Counted from the first letter of the stretch, positions 26,406-36,164 are shown. The stretch is 64,000 nucleotides of DNA from Planctomycetota bacterium (GCA_016792805.1 JAEUHX010000061.1:223399-287398); one strand, 5' to 3'. Notes: generated by a model not told the origin, from the letters alone. A program made the numbers and translations.

Positions 26406-28040
26406 TTAGTTATTCTTGATGGTCGAGAAGTACGCATTGTCCAGGTAGTCCCAATCGGCGTCCTTCCACGAACCGAACGCGCGCTTCACCGTCGAGTCGA
26501 GCACGCGCTTTTCTTTCTCCTTCCAGCCCGAAGCGCGCGCCTTGAAGGCAGCCTCCTCTTCCTCCTCCGTCTTGGGCTTCTTGGGGGCCGCGTCCTCCTT
26601 TCCGGCGGATTCTTTGGAGATCTCGAGAACTGTGGCTTTCAAGGCCGACAGGTAGTTCTTGAAAATCGTCTTCATCTTTGTATCGCGGCTGCCCGCCCCC
26701 GCGATGAAGTAACGAACCAATGCGGTGGCCTCGTGCTGGCGGTTGTTGGCCCAGCCGATCTGAGCCCCCGGAGTCGTCATAATCTCGCGAGGCTTGAGTG
26801 CTTTCCCGGCGCGCACGTTCTCCGCGAGGCCGACGCGCTCCCAGGGGTCGCTCGGGAAGTCGAGCTGGCCTCCCTTGAGCTTCACTTTTTCGAAGACGCC
26901 GTCGAGCCCTGTCCGGAGCCAGCTCGGGAACGCGAGCGCAAGGTCGTAGTCACGCTCTCGGAGCCAGTGGTTCAGCACGGAGGTGTTGAACTGATCCGTG
27001 CTCCAAGTGAGCCAGCCGTCATTATCTTTGTAGGTGACAATTTCGAGGTTGCTGCCGCCCCACCAGAGGCCGCCGCGATAGCTGCGGAACTCCTCTTGAT
27101 CCTTAAAAATCCGGAGCACGGGGCGCCGGACGAACTCGCCCTTGCCGAAGTACTCAAGATTCTTGTCGAGCCACGCAAGGATCGCATCGCCCTGCTCAAC
27201 CACTTTTTGTGCATAACTCTGGTCGACGTGGCTCAAGACGAAGAACCGTCCCATCGGCTGCGCCGACCAGCCGTTCGGAAGCTTCGCGCTCAGCTGCTTC
27301 GCCGTGGCATCGGCCATCGCCTGCCGGCGCACTTTTCGTTCCTCGGGTGTGAGCTTCTTCAGATCCTCGTAGCTCACTGCGGCGTCGGCGGGTGCTTTCT
27401 CCGCGGGGTTGGCGGCCGCCTTGGCGATCGTTTTGAACGACTTCAGTGCGGAGAGAATCTCGTTTTCGCGTTTCTCGAAGGCGTTCTCGAGCGTCTCGAA
27501 CTGCACCGCGATGTCGAGGTCGGGCAAATGATACACCCACGTCGTCACGCGCCGCGGGCCGTTGGAGGTGAGCTTCTCCACTTTAATGCTGAGCTGCGTC
27601 GCCGCCACCGGGCCGACCTTGGCCTCTTTTTCGGCGTCTACGAAGTGCCCGCCGCCGGTGTAAGTCTTGTTGAAATATTCTTTGTAATTCTTGTAGGGGC
27701 TCGAAAGATCAATTTTGATGGAGTCGCCATCTTTTGTGACTTTCGGGCCCTTGCGCGACGTCTCTTCCGCCGGAAAGGCGATGATGGTCATCTCTGCGTA
27801 GTGTTCGCCGCCCCACTCGCGATCGACATAGATGTCGAGCTTCGAGCACTTGAAGCGTCCGACGATCCATTTCTCGTCCGGGGCGAGCGGCAGCTCATTC
27901 CAGCCGGAGGGCGCATCGATCTTGAAGCCAAGCCGCTTGTCCTCATGGGCGAATGCGCGCACCGCGGGAGCCATGGCGGCTCCGCTGAGAAGCAGAGCGA
28001 GGAGAGCAGCCGGCGGGGAGGAACAGGCGAACCGGGACAT
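26406..28040 (-). CDS. Exported peptidase-like protein without HExxH, first gene of the operon
   Basis: A 544-residue exported protein; ATG at 28040 gives the signal sequence MSRFACSSPPAALLALLLSG. The N-terminal half resembles PsbP/MOG1-like beta domains (KRLGFKIDAPSGWNELPLAP, then ATQLSIKVEKL). The C-terminal half parallels the next gene: GRFFVLSHVDQSYAQKVVEQ, RPVLRIFKDQEEFRSYRGG, then SVLNHWLRERDYDLALAFPS and WLRTGLDGVFE. Where the neighbour has HEANH this protein has NHWLR, so the catalytic Glu and zinc ligands appear lost. It is probably an inactive paralogue or binding partner. The near-terminal region is Lys/Glu-rich (KKPKTEEEEEAAFKARASG). Confidence 0.72.
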   Translation of the reverse strand: MSRFACSSPPAALLALLLSGAAMAPAVRAFAHEDKRLGFKIDAPSGWNELPLAPDEKWIVGRFKCSKLDIYVDREWGGEHYAEMTIIAFPAEETSRKGPKVTKDGDSIKIDLSSPYKNYKEYFNKTYTGGGHFVDAEKEAKVGPVAATQLSIKVEKLTSNGPRRVTTWVYHLPDLDIAVQFETLENAFEKRENEILSALKSFKTIAKAAANPAEKAPADAAVSYEDLKKLTPEERKVRRQAMADATAKQLSAKLPNGWSAQPMGRFFVLSHVDQSYAQKVVEQGDAILAWLDKNLEYFGKGEFVRRPVLRIFKDQEEFRSYRGGLWWGGSNLEIVTYKDNDGWLTWSTDQFNTSVLNHWLRERDYDLALAFPSWLRTGLDGVFEKVKLKGGQLDFPSDPWERVGLAENVRAGKALKPREIMTTPGAQIGWANNRQHEATALVRYFIAGAGSRDTKMKTIFKNYLSALKATVLEISKESAGKEDAAPKKPKTEEEEEAAFKARASGWKEKEKRVLDSTVKRAFGSWKDADWDYLDNAYFSTIKNN

Positions 28041-28385
28041 CGCAGGACCTTGAGAGGAGCATCGGGGCAAGGGCGCCCGGATCGTGCGCGCGCGAGGCCG
28101 AGGCCTTCGCGCGACGTTGGGTCCAGAGGCGCCGCGGTCGGAGAGCCATGACGAACGCCGCCGCGACGGAATTAGTCCGAGGGCGTCGGTTGGTCCCCGG
28201 CGCTCTCGATTTCCCGGTGCAGGGCGTTTTCCGCTGGGCTTCAGCGGGCTGCAGATCGACGGAGAACAGACGAACTCCGCGAACGCGAATTCCGGATTCC
28301 TCGCCGATCCGCTTGGGTCCACATGGGACCGCCACCGAACGTGTAATGGTGTCTCGAGTTCGTAACGAACTCGACGGCGCGGCCG
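28041..28385. promoter_or_regulatory. Intergenic region with a perfect hairpin before the secreted-protein operon
   Basis: 345 bases without a convincing gene, containing the promoter region of the minus-strand secreted-protein operon and the 3' end of the ABC permease unit. The notable element is a perfect nine-base inverted repeat with a three-base loop, TCGAGTTCG-TAA-CGAACTCGA (28354-28374), 12 bases downstream of the permease stop. It could be a terminator without T-run or a protein-binding palindrome. Confidence 0.5.
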
Positions 28386-30044
28386 CTAGCTCCGCCTGGG
28401 GATGAGCTCCATCATGCGCAGTAGCTCGAGGAACTTCGGCGGCTGCCCCGTGCGCAGGATTCCGACGCGGAAGATCTTCCCGGAGAGCCAGATCGTCACG
28501 ACCACCGAGAGCAGCAGGAGGGCGAGCGTGCCGTAAACGTCGAAGGCCGGCGGCGACGCCGCCGCGCGGTTCATCATCACGAAGGGCGTGTAGAGCGGGA
28601 TCCACGAGAGGATCCGCGCCAGCGTCCCGTTCGGGTCGCGCGCGATGAAGACCATCGTGAAGATGGGCACCATCATGACGACCATGAGCGGGCCCATGAG
28701 GTTTTGAGCCTCTTTGAGAGAGTTGACAATACTTCCGATCGCGAGGAAGACTCCGGCGTACAACAAATAACCGAGCAGGAAATAGCCCGTGAACGCGATC
28801 AGGAGTTCAGGGGCGTAGAGCGCCTCCATAACGGCGCTCACGAGCGTCGCTTCGAAGCCCGTCGCATTGCGCTGGATGAAATCCAGCATGACCACAAAAG
28901 ACACGATCCACGCGCCGACCATGGTGAGGCCGACGGCCGCGATTCCGAGGAGCTTCCCGAACATGAGCTCGGTTGGCGTCACCGACGAGAGCAGCACCTC
29001 GATGACTCGGTTGGTCTTCTCCTCGGTGGTATTGTTCAGAAGCATCTGAGCGACCGAGAAAATCGCAACAAAGAGCAGGTACACAGCGCCGACGGGCGCC
29101 CACTGGCGCACGGTGTCGTCGAAGCCGACCTCCTCCTTTCCGGCAGCCCGGCGCGGATCGCGCTCGGCGTATTTGATGGAAGTGCGCTGGATCTGCTCGA
29201 CGCGCTCCTGCGTGATGCCGCCCGCTTCGAAGGCTTTTCCGCGAAGAGTAGATTCGACGCCGGCGCGGACGACCTCCTTCACGTCGTCGTCCGTCAGATT
29301 CGTGCTCCAATATTGAATCTTGTCGTAGGCCTGGCCGACCGTCGCACTCTTCGCGTCCTCGGGGATCAGAATGGCTGCGAACAGCTCGGCAGGCTTCCCC
29401 TCAACCTCAATTTTCTTCTCACCGTTCAGATAGGCGCGCAGCGGCTCGACGGAGTCGCCGCTGGCGTTCGCAGGCGCCTGGACGCGCACGAGTTTCTTGC
29501 GCGGCTCTTTGAACTCGCCGACCTTCTTGCGACCGGCTTCGATGGCCTTTGCCTGCCACTCCATCAGGGCGCTGAGGATTTGTGTGCGCTCCGCCGGGGT
29601 CATCGACTTGAACAGTGCAAGTCCATTCATCTGCTCGGCGGCGGGCGCGCCGTTGCGCAGCACATCTTGCATCTGGTCTTTCACTCCCTCCCGGAATTTT
29701 TGTGCCATCTCGGGGGAGAGCTTTTCTCGAAGCCAGTCCTCGAGGCGGCCGACGCTGGCATCCTTTTCCCCGGCGCGGATCGCGTCGGCCGCCCACTCCT
29801 GCTGGGCGCGGCTCGACGCTTTCGCGTAGGAACGTGCGAGCGCGTCGTCGATCGCCGGGAGGAAAGCTCCGGACTTGTCCTCGACCACAAAGTACCGCGT
29901 CGGGCTCTCCCGCTCGAGGAAGCGCGGCACCTTGAAGCCGGCGTAGAGCATGAGGGGGAAGATCAGAATTCCGATCCAGAACCCCTTCGTCTTGGCGTTC
30001 TCGGCGTACTCGCGCAGCGCGACGAGCCAAACGTAGCGAAGCAT
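28386..30044 (-). CDS. ABC-2 type transporter permease (NatB-like)
   Basis: A 552-residue inner-membrane permease. One N-terminal helix (WIGILIFPLMLYAGF) is followed by a large extracytoplasmic domain (residues about 45-310) and a C-terminal block of six or so helices (VGAVYLLFVAIFSVAQMLLN, then LGIAAVGLTMVGAWIVSFVV). LNNTTEEKTNRVIEVLLSSV and TPTELMFGKLLGI are the typical ABC-2 signature of sodium-export NatB and related permeases. Encoded 13 bases downstream of its ATPase, it forms an exporter; the substrate may be ions, drugs or lipids and cannot be assigned. Confidence 0.9.
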   Translation of the reverse strand: MLRYVWLVALREYAENAKTKGFWIGILIFPLMLYAGFKVPRFLERESPTRYFVVEDKSGAFLPAIDDALARSYAKASSRAQQEWAADAIRAGEKDASVGRLEDWLREKLSPEMAQKFREGVKDQMQDVLRNGAPAAEQMNGLALFKSMTPAERTQILSALMEWQAKAIEAGRKKVGEFKEPRKKLVRVQAPANASGDSVEPLRAYLNGEKKIEVEGKPAELFAAILIPEDAKSATVGQAYDKIQYWSTNLTDDDVKEVVRAGVESTLRGKAFEAGGITQERVEQIQRTSIKYAERDPRRAAGKEEVGFDDTVRQWAPVGAVYLLFVAIFSVAQMLLNNTTEEKTNRVIEVLLSSVTPTELMFGKLLGIAAVGLTMVGAWIVSFVVMLDFIQRNATGFEATLVSAVMEALYAPELLIAFTGYFLLGYLLYAGVFLAIGSIVNSLKEAQNLMGPLMVVMMVPIFTMVFIARDPNGTLARILSWIPLYTPFVMMNRAAASPPAFDVYGTLALLLLSVVVTIWLSGKIFRVGILRTGQPPKFLELLRMMELIPRRS

Positions 30045-30057
30045 AAGTTAAAATTCC

Positions 30058-31026
30058 TTACTGCGTCAGCGCACTGGCGCCTTGAGCTTTGACGAGAGCT
30101 TTAAACACATCGAGCAGCGTGGGATCGCTTCGGTCGAAGCTCCGCAGGACGACTCCGCTTTCGAAGCAGGTTCGAAGGAGCGCATCGGGATCGGCGCCCG
30201 GCGCGAGGTCGACCTCGAGCAGATGGGGCGCCCCTTCCGCGGGACGCACGCTCCGGATCGAAGGCACGCGCTGGAGCGCGTCGGGCGAGCCGTCGACTCC
30301 GATGCGCACGCGCCGCGGCACGGACCGCTTCGCCTCCTCGACGGTTCCGTCGAAGACGCGGCGTCCCTTCGCAATGAGCACAATTCGATCGCAGAGGCGC
30401 TCGGCGTGCTCCATGATGTGCGTCGAGAAGATGACAGTTCGCCCCGAATTCTTGAGAGTTCGAATCGCGCCCTCCATGACCTCCTGGTTCACGGGATCGA
30501 GCCCGGAGAACGGCTCGTCGAGGATCACCAGCTCGGGGTCATGCACGATCGACGCCAGCAGCTGCACCTTCTGTTGCATTCCTTTGGAGAGCTGGTCGCA
30601 TTTGTGGTTCACGAAATCGCCAAGCCCGTATTCGCGAAGCAGCTCGATGGCGCGCGCCTTCGCGCTCGAATGCGTCATCCCCTTGAGGGCGCCGAAATAG
30701 GCGATGACCGCCCACGCCTTCATCTTTCGATAGAGCCCTTTCTCCTCGGGCAAATAGCCGATTCGGTTGCGGACCTCGAGCGCGGAGCGACGTCCGAGGA
30801 TCTCAACGCGCCCTTGGCTCGGCTCGAAAATCGACAAGATCATACGAATCGTCGTCGTCTTGCCGGCGCCGTTGGGACCGAGGAAGCCATAGACGCAGCC
30901 GCGCGGAACGATCAGGTTCATGTCGGAGACGGCGCGGTGCTCTCCGAATTGCTTGGACACTCCTTCGAGCACGACGGCGCGTTCTGCCGTCGAAGTCGGG
31001 GAGTTCCGCTCTTGGACCGAGGTCAT
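30058..31026 (-). CDS. ABC transporter ATP-binding protein (NatA-like)
   Basis: A 322-residue ATPase that powers the adjacent permease. It has Walker A GFLGPNGAGKTTTIRM, a signature-type region QLSKGMQQKVQLLASI, Walker B LVILDEPFSGLDPVNQE and the switch His FSTHIMEHAERLC. The C-terminal 80 residues match the extension of NatA-like exporters (DPTLLDVFKALVKA). The start ATG at 31026 gives MTSVQERNSPTS before the domain. rbfA ends about 100 bases upstream on the same strand, so a read-through transcript from the translation cluster is possible. Confidence 0.93.
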   Translation of the reverse strand: MTSVQERNSPTSTAERAVVLEGVSKQFGEHRAVSDMNLIVPRGCVYGFLGPNGAGKTTTIRMILSIFEPSQGRVEILGRRSALEVRNRIGYLPEEKGLYRKMKAWAVIAYFGALKGMTHSSAKARAIELLREYGLGDFVNHKCDQLSKGMQQKVQLLASIVHDPELVILDEPFSGLDPVNQEVMEGAIRTLKNSGRTVIFSTHIMEHAERLCDRIVLIAKGRRVFDGTVEEAKRSVPRRVRIGVDGSPDALQRVPSIRSVRPAEGAPHLLEVDLAPGADPDALLRTCFESGVVLRSFDRSDPTLLDVFKALVKAQGASALTQ

Positions 31027-31127
31027 AGGGGTTCGGAAGGTAGCGGCTGTTGCCCCACATCAAGGCGGCCCGAACCGCAAAAGGTGCGTCGAGAAGATGG
31101 GAATGGGGTGGTGACGCCCGCGCGCGG

Positions 31128-31643
31128 CTAGTTTCGACGCCGCGGTCGAGGTGGATTCGATCGCGTGCGGCCGTTTCGTCGAGGCGGCGGGGCCGTCCCT
31201 TCGCTCTCGCTCTCCATGGCGGGGGGCGTCTCGTCGGAATCGGAGGGCTCGTCGGACTCGGCGGCGCCTTCGCGCTCCCGGCGTTGGCGCGCGAGCCGAT
31301 CGAGCAGAGCATTCATGTTGATGGCCCCCTCGACGGCATCGTCGTACTCAAACTGGATCCTCGGGACGATCCGCGTATGGAGGCCGCGACCCACCTCGCG
31401 CTGCACGAACGGCGTCGCGCGTTGAAGCAGGTGGTGCGCTTTGTTGCGCTCGGCTTCCTCGTGCTGGAGGTCGCTCGACATGACGCTGTAGTAAAGAATC
31501 GCCGTCTCGAGGTCCTTTGAGACCTTCACGCGCGTCACCGTGATCAGACCGACGCGCGGGTCCTTGAGGTCGCGCAGGAGCATGGTGGCCACCTTGCGTT
31601 GGATCCACGAGGCGATGCGCTCAACACTGCGTTCAGATGCCAT
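31128..31643 (-). CDS. rbfA: Ribosome-binding factor A
   Basis: Assists late maturation of the 30S subunit by binding 16S rRNA. The protein is 171 residues from ATG at 31643 (MASERSVERIASWIQRKVAT). The KH-like core is clear: LLRDLKDPRVGLITVTRVKV, then DLETAILYYSVM, ATPFVQREVGRGLHTRIVPR, and IQFEYDDAVEGAINMNALLD. The C-terminal 50 residues are a charged, Pro/Arg-rich tail that most RbfA proteins lack in this length. It ends the nusA-infB-ylxP-rbfA series. Confidence 0.92.
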   Translation of the reverse strand: MASERSVERIASWIQRKVATMLLRDLKDPRVGLITVTRVKVSKDLETAILYYSVMSSDLQHEEAERNKAHHLLQRATPFVQREVGRGLHTRIVPRIQFEYDDAVEGAINMNALLDRLARQRREREGAAESDEPSDSDETPPAMESESEGTAPPPRRNGRTRSNPPRPRRRN

Positions 31644-31654
31644 GGTTTTTGTGA

Positions 31655-31936
31655 TCAGAGGATCTCGATCGTCGAGTCGCCGACTATCGAGCCCTCGTGC
31701 TCCTCTGCGAATCGGAGGACCTTGTCGAGCGTGTCGCGCGCCGTGCGCGCATCGATCGCGACGCACGCAACGCCGATCACAGCTCGATTCCATGTCTCCT
31801 GGCCGTCGACTTCGGCCGCCGAAACATTGAACCGCTGTCGTATCCGCTCTTTGAGCGACTTCACGACACCGCGCTTGTCTTTGAGTGAGAATGCACTCGG
31901 AATCTCGAGCTCAATTTGCAGAATTCCGACATTCAT
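31655..31936 (-). CDS. DUF503 / YlxP-like protein
   Basis: A 93-residue protein of the DUF503 (YlxP) family. The start at 31936, MNVGILQIELEIPSAFSLKD, then KRGVVKSLKERIRQRFNVS and AEVDGQETWNRAVIGVACV, is characteristic. The family is almost always next to rbfA and infB, as here (11 bases before rbfA), and is thought to help ribosome assembly or translation, although its biochemistry is unclear. There are 164 bases between the infB stop and this start. Confidence 0.9.
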   Translation of the reverse strand: MNVGILQIELEIPSAFSLKDKRGVVKSLKERIRQRFNVSAAEVDGQETWNRAVIGVACVAIDARTARDTLDKVLRFAEEHEGSIVGDSTIEIL

Positions 31937-32100
31937 GGGACCTGCTGGCTGCCTGCGTCCCGGTTTGAATTCTTTGTACCGTGACAGGTCCAATGCCGGA
32001 CCCAAAATTGTGATGCCGACCCGGGACGCGACTCGGATGGATGCGGGATACCGCCGTCGACGGAAGCGGGGTCGGCGACGGCACTCTGGCGGCGATTCGG

Positions 32101-35007
32101 CTACGCGACGGTTCCCTTCTCCTCTCGAGTCTCGAACATCTCGATCACGTCGCCATCCTTGATGTCTTCGTAGCCGGCAACTTTCAATCCGCACTCGAGA
32201 CCCGCGCGCACCTCGCGCACGTCGTCCTTCACGCGGCGAAGCGAATCGAGCTTGCCGGTGTAGATGACGGCGCCGTTGCGCACAAGGCGGGCGGTATGTG
32301 TGCGATTGATGACGCCGTCCGTCACGAAGCAACCGGCAATATTTCCGAACTTCGACGACCGGAAAACGGCGCGGATTTCGGCATGGCCCGTGACAACCTC
32401 GCGCTGGACGGGGCTGAGGAGTCCTTCCATCGCTTTGGTGAGCTCTTCAACAATGTGCGTGTACACTTGATACAGACGCACTTCGACGCCTTCGCGCTGG
32501 GCCAGCTTCATGACGGCATCGGCCGCGATGACGTGGAATCCCACAACAATCGCGTCCGAGGAAGCCGCCAGGTTAACGTCGGCTTCCGAGATCGCACCCA
32601 CTTGGGCGTGAATCACCTTGACGTTCACGTCGGTGCCGGTGCTGTCCTTCACCGTGAGCTGTCCGAGTTCTTTCTTGAGCACCTCGAGCGAGCCCGTGAC
32701 GTCGGCCTTGAGCACGAGCTTGATGTCGCGCGCTTGGCCCGCCTTGATGCGGCTGAAAAGATTGGTGAGGGTCACATGGTCGCGCGCCGAGCCTGCGCGC
32801 TCGATCTCGCGCATCTTGCGGGCGCGTTCGGAGGCAACTTCTGCCGCTTCCGCCAGGTCTTCAACGATCACAAATCGATCGCCGGCGGCCGGAAGTTCCG
32901 AGAGACCCGTGACCTCGACGGGCAGCGAAGGGCCCGCATCCTTGATCTGGCGGCCGCGATCGTCCGAGAGGTTGCGAACCTTTCCGTAGCCGGCGCCCGC
33001 CAGGATCACATCGCCGCGGTTGAGCGTGCCCCGCTGCACGAGCAGCGTTGCAACAATTCCACGCTGTCCGCTCTTTTCGGCCTCGAGCACGATGCCCTCG
33101 GCCGCTCGGTGGGGATTGGCCTTCAGGTCGAGCACTTCGGCTTCCAGCGCGACGCGCTCAAGGAGCTCGTCGATGCCGGTGCGCTTCGTCGCGGAAGTCT
33201 CAATAATCGCCGTATGGCCGCCCCAGTTCGTGCCTTTCCAGCTTTCGGGAGCGAGACCGATCGAAGCGAGCTGGCTGATGGTCTTGTCCTTTTGTGCATC
33301 CGACGCGCGGTCGCTCTTGTTGAGCGCCACGATCACGGGCACGCCCGCCGCTCGCGCGTGGTTGTACGCCTCCTCCGTCTGCGGCATCACGCCGTCGTCG
33401 GCGGCCACCACAAGCACCACGATATCAGTTGCCTGTGCACCGCGCTTTCTCATCTCCGTGAAGGCCTCGTGGCCCGGAGTGTCGAGAATGGTGATCGGGT
33501 GCCCGCTGCGGGTCCCGACGCGGTAGGCTCCGATATGTTGCGTGATGCCGCCGGCCTCTCCGGCCGCCACATTTGTCGAGCGGATCGCGTCGATGAGTGA
33601 AGTCTTGCCGTGGTCGACGTGGCCGAGGAATGCAATGACCGGAGCGCGCGGCTCGAGCAGCGTCGGATCCTCTTCCTCCGACTCGCGCTTGGCATGCATC
33701 TCCTCTTCTGCGGAGACGGCCGTGTGCACGTCGATCTCGAATCCGAGCTCGAGAGCCAGCAGCTTCGCATCCTCATCGGAGAGCGTGCTGTTCGGCTGCA
33801 CCATGCGCTTGAACTGCATGAACATCACTCGAACGATGTCCTGGCTCTTCACGCCGAGCGCTTCGGAGAGCGATCGCACCGTGACGGGCGGCTCCACCAC
33901 GATTTGTGCGCGACGTTCGATCGAAGGGCCTTGGCCGCGGCCGCCGCCGACGCCCGACTTGCCCATCAGCTGCCCGAGACCGCCCTTCTGGGGACCCGTC
34001 AGGCGCCGAACGCGCGATTGTTCCTTCTCGCGGAGCTGGGCCGTCGAGAGCCGATCGCGCGACGAGCCCGCGTCGGTCCGCTGCAGCGCGCGCTTGCGAT
34101 TGTGCTGCATCGTCGGGCGCACGTCGGGCGTCGCGCCGGAAGTTGTAATGTTTTCTGTAGAGCCGGCAGTTCGCTGCTGGGGGCGAGCCGGTGCCGTTGG
34201 CCGCGCCGGACGCAACAGAGCCGGATCGATATGCCCCACAATTTTTGCGCCCGGACGGCCCGGAATGGCGCGGGTGGGTCGAGGCTCGCCGACGCGCGGC
34301 TCGGTGATGCGCGGCGGCTCGATTCGAGGCGGGGGCGCGGCAGGCGCCGGCGGCGCAGGTGCGGCCGCCACGGCTTCCTCGATTTGTGGTGTCGCCGCTT
34401 CAGCGACGAATACGGATTCTTGCTCGCTCGCAGCTGCAACCTCAGCGAGCGGCGCCACCTCAGCCTCTGCCGACAGCTCGAGGGCCGCCTCCGCGGGCGC
34501 CTCGGCGGCCGGCTCGGCGGCCGCAGGGGCTTCCTCGATCGGCGCCTCCTCGACGCTCTGCGCTGCGGCAGGTGCCGATTCCTCCGCGATCACCGGCTCC
34601 GAGAGGATGTGGTGCTGCGCGGGCGATTCGTGAACTTCAAAAATCGGCTCGGCGGGCGCGGGCTCTGCCACGGCCTCGACCGGCGGCACGACCGGAATCG
34701 GTGCAGGAGCCGGAGCGGGCGCCTCCTCAACGGGTGCGGCGGCGGGCATGGTGCGGCGCCGCTTCTTCACAACGCCGTGGGTCTTGTCCTCGGCGGGGAG
34801 GTCGGCGGACGTCGCCGACTCCTTGATCACGCCAGCGATCTCAAGCTTTGCTTGAACCTGAATAATCTCAAACTCATCGAGCGCGGACATCTTGTTCCGC
34901 ACCTTCTCGATGCCGAGATCCTGCAGCTTCTTGACGAGGTCTTCCGCCTTGAGTCCGTACTCCTTGGCGAGTTCATAGACGCGTTTCTTGGTCACTGCTT
35001 CTCTCAC
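32101..35007 (-). CDS. infB: Translation initiation factor IF-2
   Basis: GTPase that brings initiator tRNA to the 30S subunit. The 968-residue protein has the IF-2 N-terminal helix (TKKRVYELAKEYGLKAEDLV), a very long Ala/Pro/Glu linker (residues about 75-300), then the G domain with GHVDHGKTSLIDAIR, DTPGHEAF and NKSD, and the C-terminal domains ending CGLKVAGYEDIKDGDVIEMF. The long linker is a common variable part of the family. It starts six bases after the nusA stop, without ylxR or rpl7Ae between them. A long open frame on the opposite strand is a shadow caused by its GC-rich codons. Confidence 0.97.
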   Translation of the reverse strand: MREAVTKKRVYELAKEYGLKAEDLVKKLQDLGIEKVRNKMSALDEFEIIQVQAKLEIAGVIKESATSADLPAEDKTHGVVKKRRRTMPAAAPVEEAPAPAPAPIPVVPPVEAVAEPAPAEPIFEVHESPAQHHILSEPVIAEESAPAAAQSVEEAPIEEAPAAAEPAAEAPAEAALELSAEAEVAPLAEVAAASEQESVFVAEAATPQIEEAVAAAPAPPAPAAPPPRIEPPRITEPRVGEPRPTRAIPGRPGAKIVGHIDPALLRPARPTAPARPQQRTAGSTENITTSGATPDVRPTMQHNRKRALQRTDAGSSRDRLSTAQLREKEQSRVRRLTGPQKGGLGQLMGKSGVGGGRGQGPSIERRAQIVVEPPVTVRSLSEALGVKSQDIVRVMFMQFKRMVQPNSTLSDEDAKLLALELGFEIDVHTAVSAEEEMHAKRESEEEDPTLLEPRAPVIAFLGHVDHGKTSLIDAIRSTNVAAGEAGGITQHIGAYRVGTRSGHPITILDTPGHEAFTEMRKRGAQATDIVVLVVAADDGVMPQTEEAYNHARAAGVPVIVALNKSDRASDAQKDKTISQLASIGLAPESWKGTNWGGHTAIIETSATKRTGIDELLERVALEAEVLDLKANPHRAAEGIVLEAEKSGQRGIVATLLVQRGTLNRGDVILAGAGYGKVRNLSDDRGRQIKDAGPSLPVEVTGLSELPAAGDRFVIVEDLAEAAEVASERARKMREIERAGSARDHVTLTNLFSRIKAGQARDIKLVLKADVTGSLEVLKKELGQLTVKDSTGTDVNVKVIHAQVGAISEADVNLAASSDAIVVGFHVIAADAVMKLAQREGVEVRLYQVYTHIVEELTKAMEGLLSPVQREVVTGHAEIRAVFRSSKFGNIAGCFVTDGVINRTHTARLVRNGAVIYTGKLDSLRRVKDDVREVRAGLECGLKVAGYEDIKDGDVIEMFETREEKGTVA

Positions 35008-35013
35008 TCGGCG

Positions 35014-36159
35014 TTATGCCGAGCCTCCTTCGGCGGAATTGTGGGCTGCATCGGACACGGGGCCGCCTTCGGGGAATTCGTCTTCTCCCGTGGCGGCGTG
35101 GCGCTGCTTCTTGATGCGCAGCATTTCGTCTTGGAACCACGACTCGACGGCATCGGGGTCTTCACCCTTCTCGAGCCGCTCTTCGCGCGAGCGGTAGGCC
35201 ATCTCTTCGGCCTCGAACTCGGCGCGAGTCTTGATATCAATATTCCATCCGCACAGCCGCGATGCGAGCCGCACGTTCTGCCCACGCTTGCCGATCGCCA
35301 GGGAGAGCTGCTTCTCTTCCACCAGCACAAGCACGCTTCGGGAGTCTTCGTCGGGGAAGATGTTGTCGATGTCGATTTCGGCGGGCTTGAGCGCGTTGAC
35401 CACGAGCTCCTCGAGCGAATCGCTCCATTTCACGATGTCAACTTTTTCGGCGTTGAGCTCATCGGTGATGGCACGAATGCGCGTCCCGCGGACGCCGACG
35501 CAAGCTCCTTGGCAATCGATTTTGCCGTCATGGGAAAGCACCGCGACCTTGGTGCGATAACCGGGGTCGCGAACAATTCGCTTGATCTCAATGATCCCGT
35601 CGGCAATCTCGGGGACCTCGAGCCGGAAGAGCTCCTTCACGAGGTCGGCGCTGGCGCGCGAAAGAATGATCTTCACGCGCGTGCCGATCTTGCGAACGTC
35701 GGCCACGAGCATCCGCACCGTGGCTCCGACGTGGAGGTTCTCGCCCCGGACGCGCTCCTCGCGCGGGAGGATTCCCTCCACCTTGCCGAGATTGACAACA
35801 ATATTCTCCCCGTCGAACCGCTGGATCTTGCCGGTGACGATCTTGCCGACGCGCTTCTCGAAGTCGTCAAAAGTAACGTCACGCTCCGCCTCGCGAAGCT
35901 TCTGGATCACACCCTGCTTCGTGGCTTGAGCGGCGATACGACCGAGCTCCTGAGGAGCGATGTCGTACTCGTTCTCGGAGTCGTAGATTTGATACTCGCC
36001 GGACTTGCGATCGATTTTCACGACGAGGTCGTCGCCCGCTCCGAGCTTCTTGCGCACGGCGGATGCCATCGCTTGCTCGATGGCGTCGAACACAAGGTCA
36101 GCGCTCACGCCCTTTTCTTGGGCGAGCATGTTGACCAGTGCGAGGAGCTCGGAATTCAC
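35014..36159 (-). CDS. nusA: Transcription termination/antitermination factor NusA
   Basis: RNA polymerase-binding elongation factor. The 381 residues show the N-terminal domain (MNSELLALVNMLAQEKGVSA), an S1 domain (GKIVTGKIQRFDGENIVVNL) and two KH domains (RVKIILSRASADLVKELFRL, then CQGACVGVRGTRIRAITDEL and LSLAIGKRGQNVRLASRLCG). It lacks the C-terminal acidic repeats of enterobacterial NusA and ends in a short acidic tail. The start is GTG at 36159, supported by a GGAGGT sequence. rimP, the usual upstream partner, is absent; a hairpin-rich region and a divergent regulator gene lie there instead. Confidence 0.96.
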   Translation of the reverse strand: MNSELLALVNMLAQEKGVSADLVFDAIEQAMASAVRKKLGAGDDLVVKIDRKSGEYQIYDSENEYDIAPQELGRIAAQATKQGVIQKLREAERDVTFDDFEKRVGKIVTGKIQRFDGENIVVNLGKVEGILPREERVRGENLHVGATVRMLVADVRKIGTRVKIILSRASADLVKELFRLEVPEIADGIIEIKRIVRDPGYRTKVAVLSHDGKIDCQGACVGVRGTRIRAITDELNAEKVDIVKWSDSLEELVVNALKPAEIDIDNIFPDEDSRSVLVLVEEKQLSLAIGKRGQNVRLASRLCGWNIDIKTRAEFEAEEMAYRSREERLEKGEDPDAVESWFQDEMLRIKKQRHAATGEDEFPEGGPVSDAAHNSAEGGSA

Positions 36160-36164
36160 CTGTT

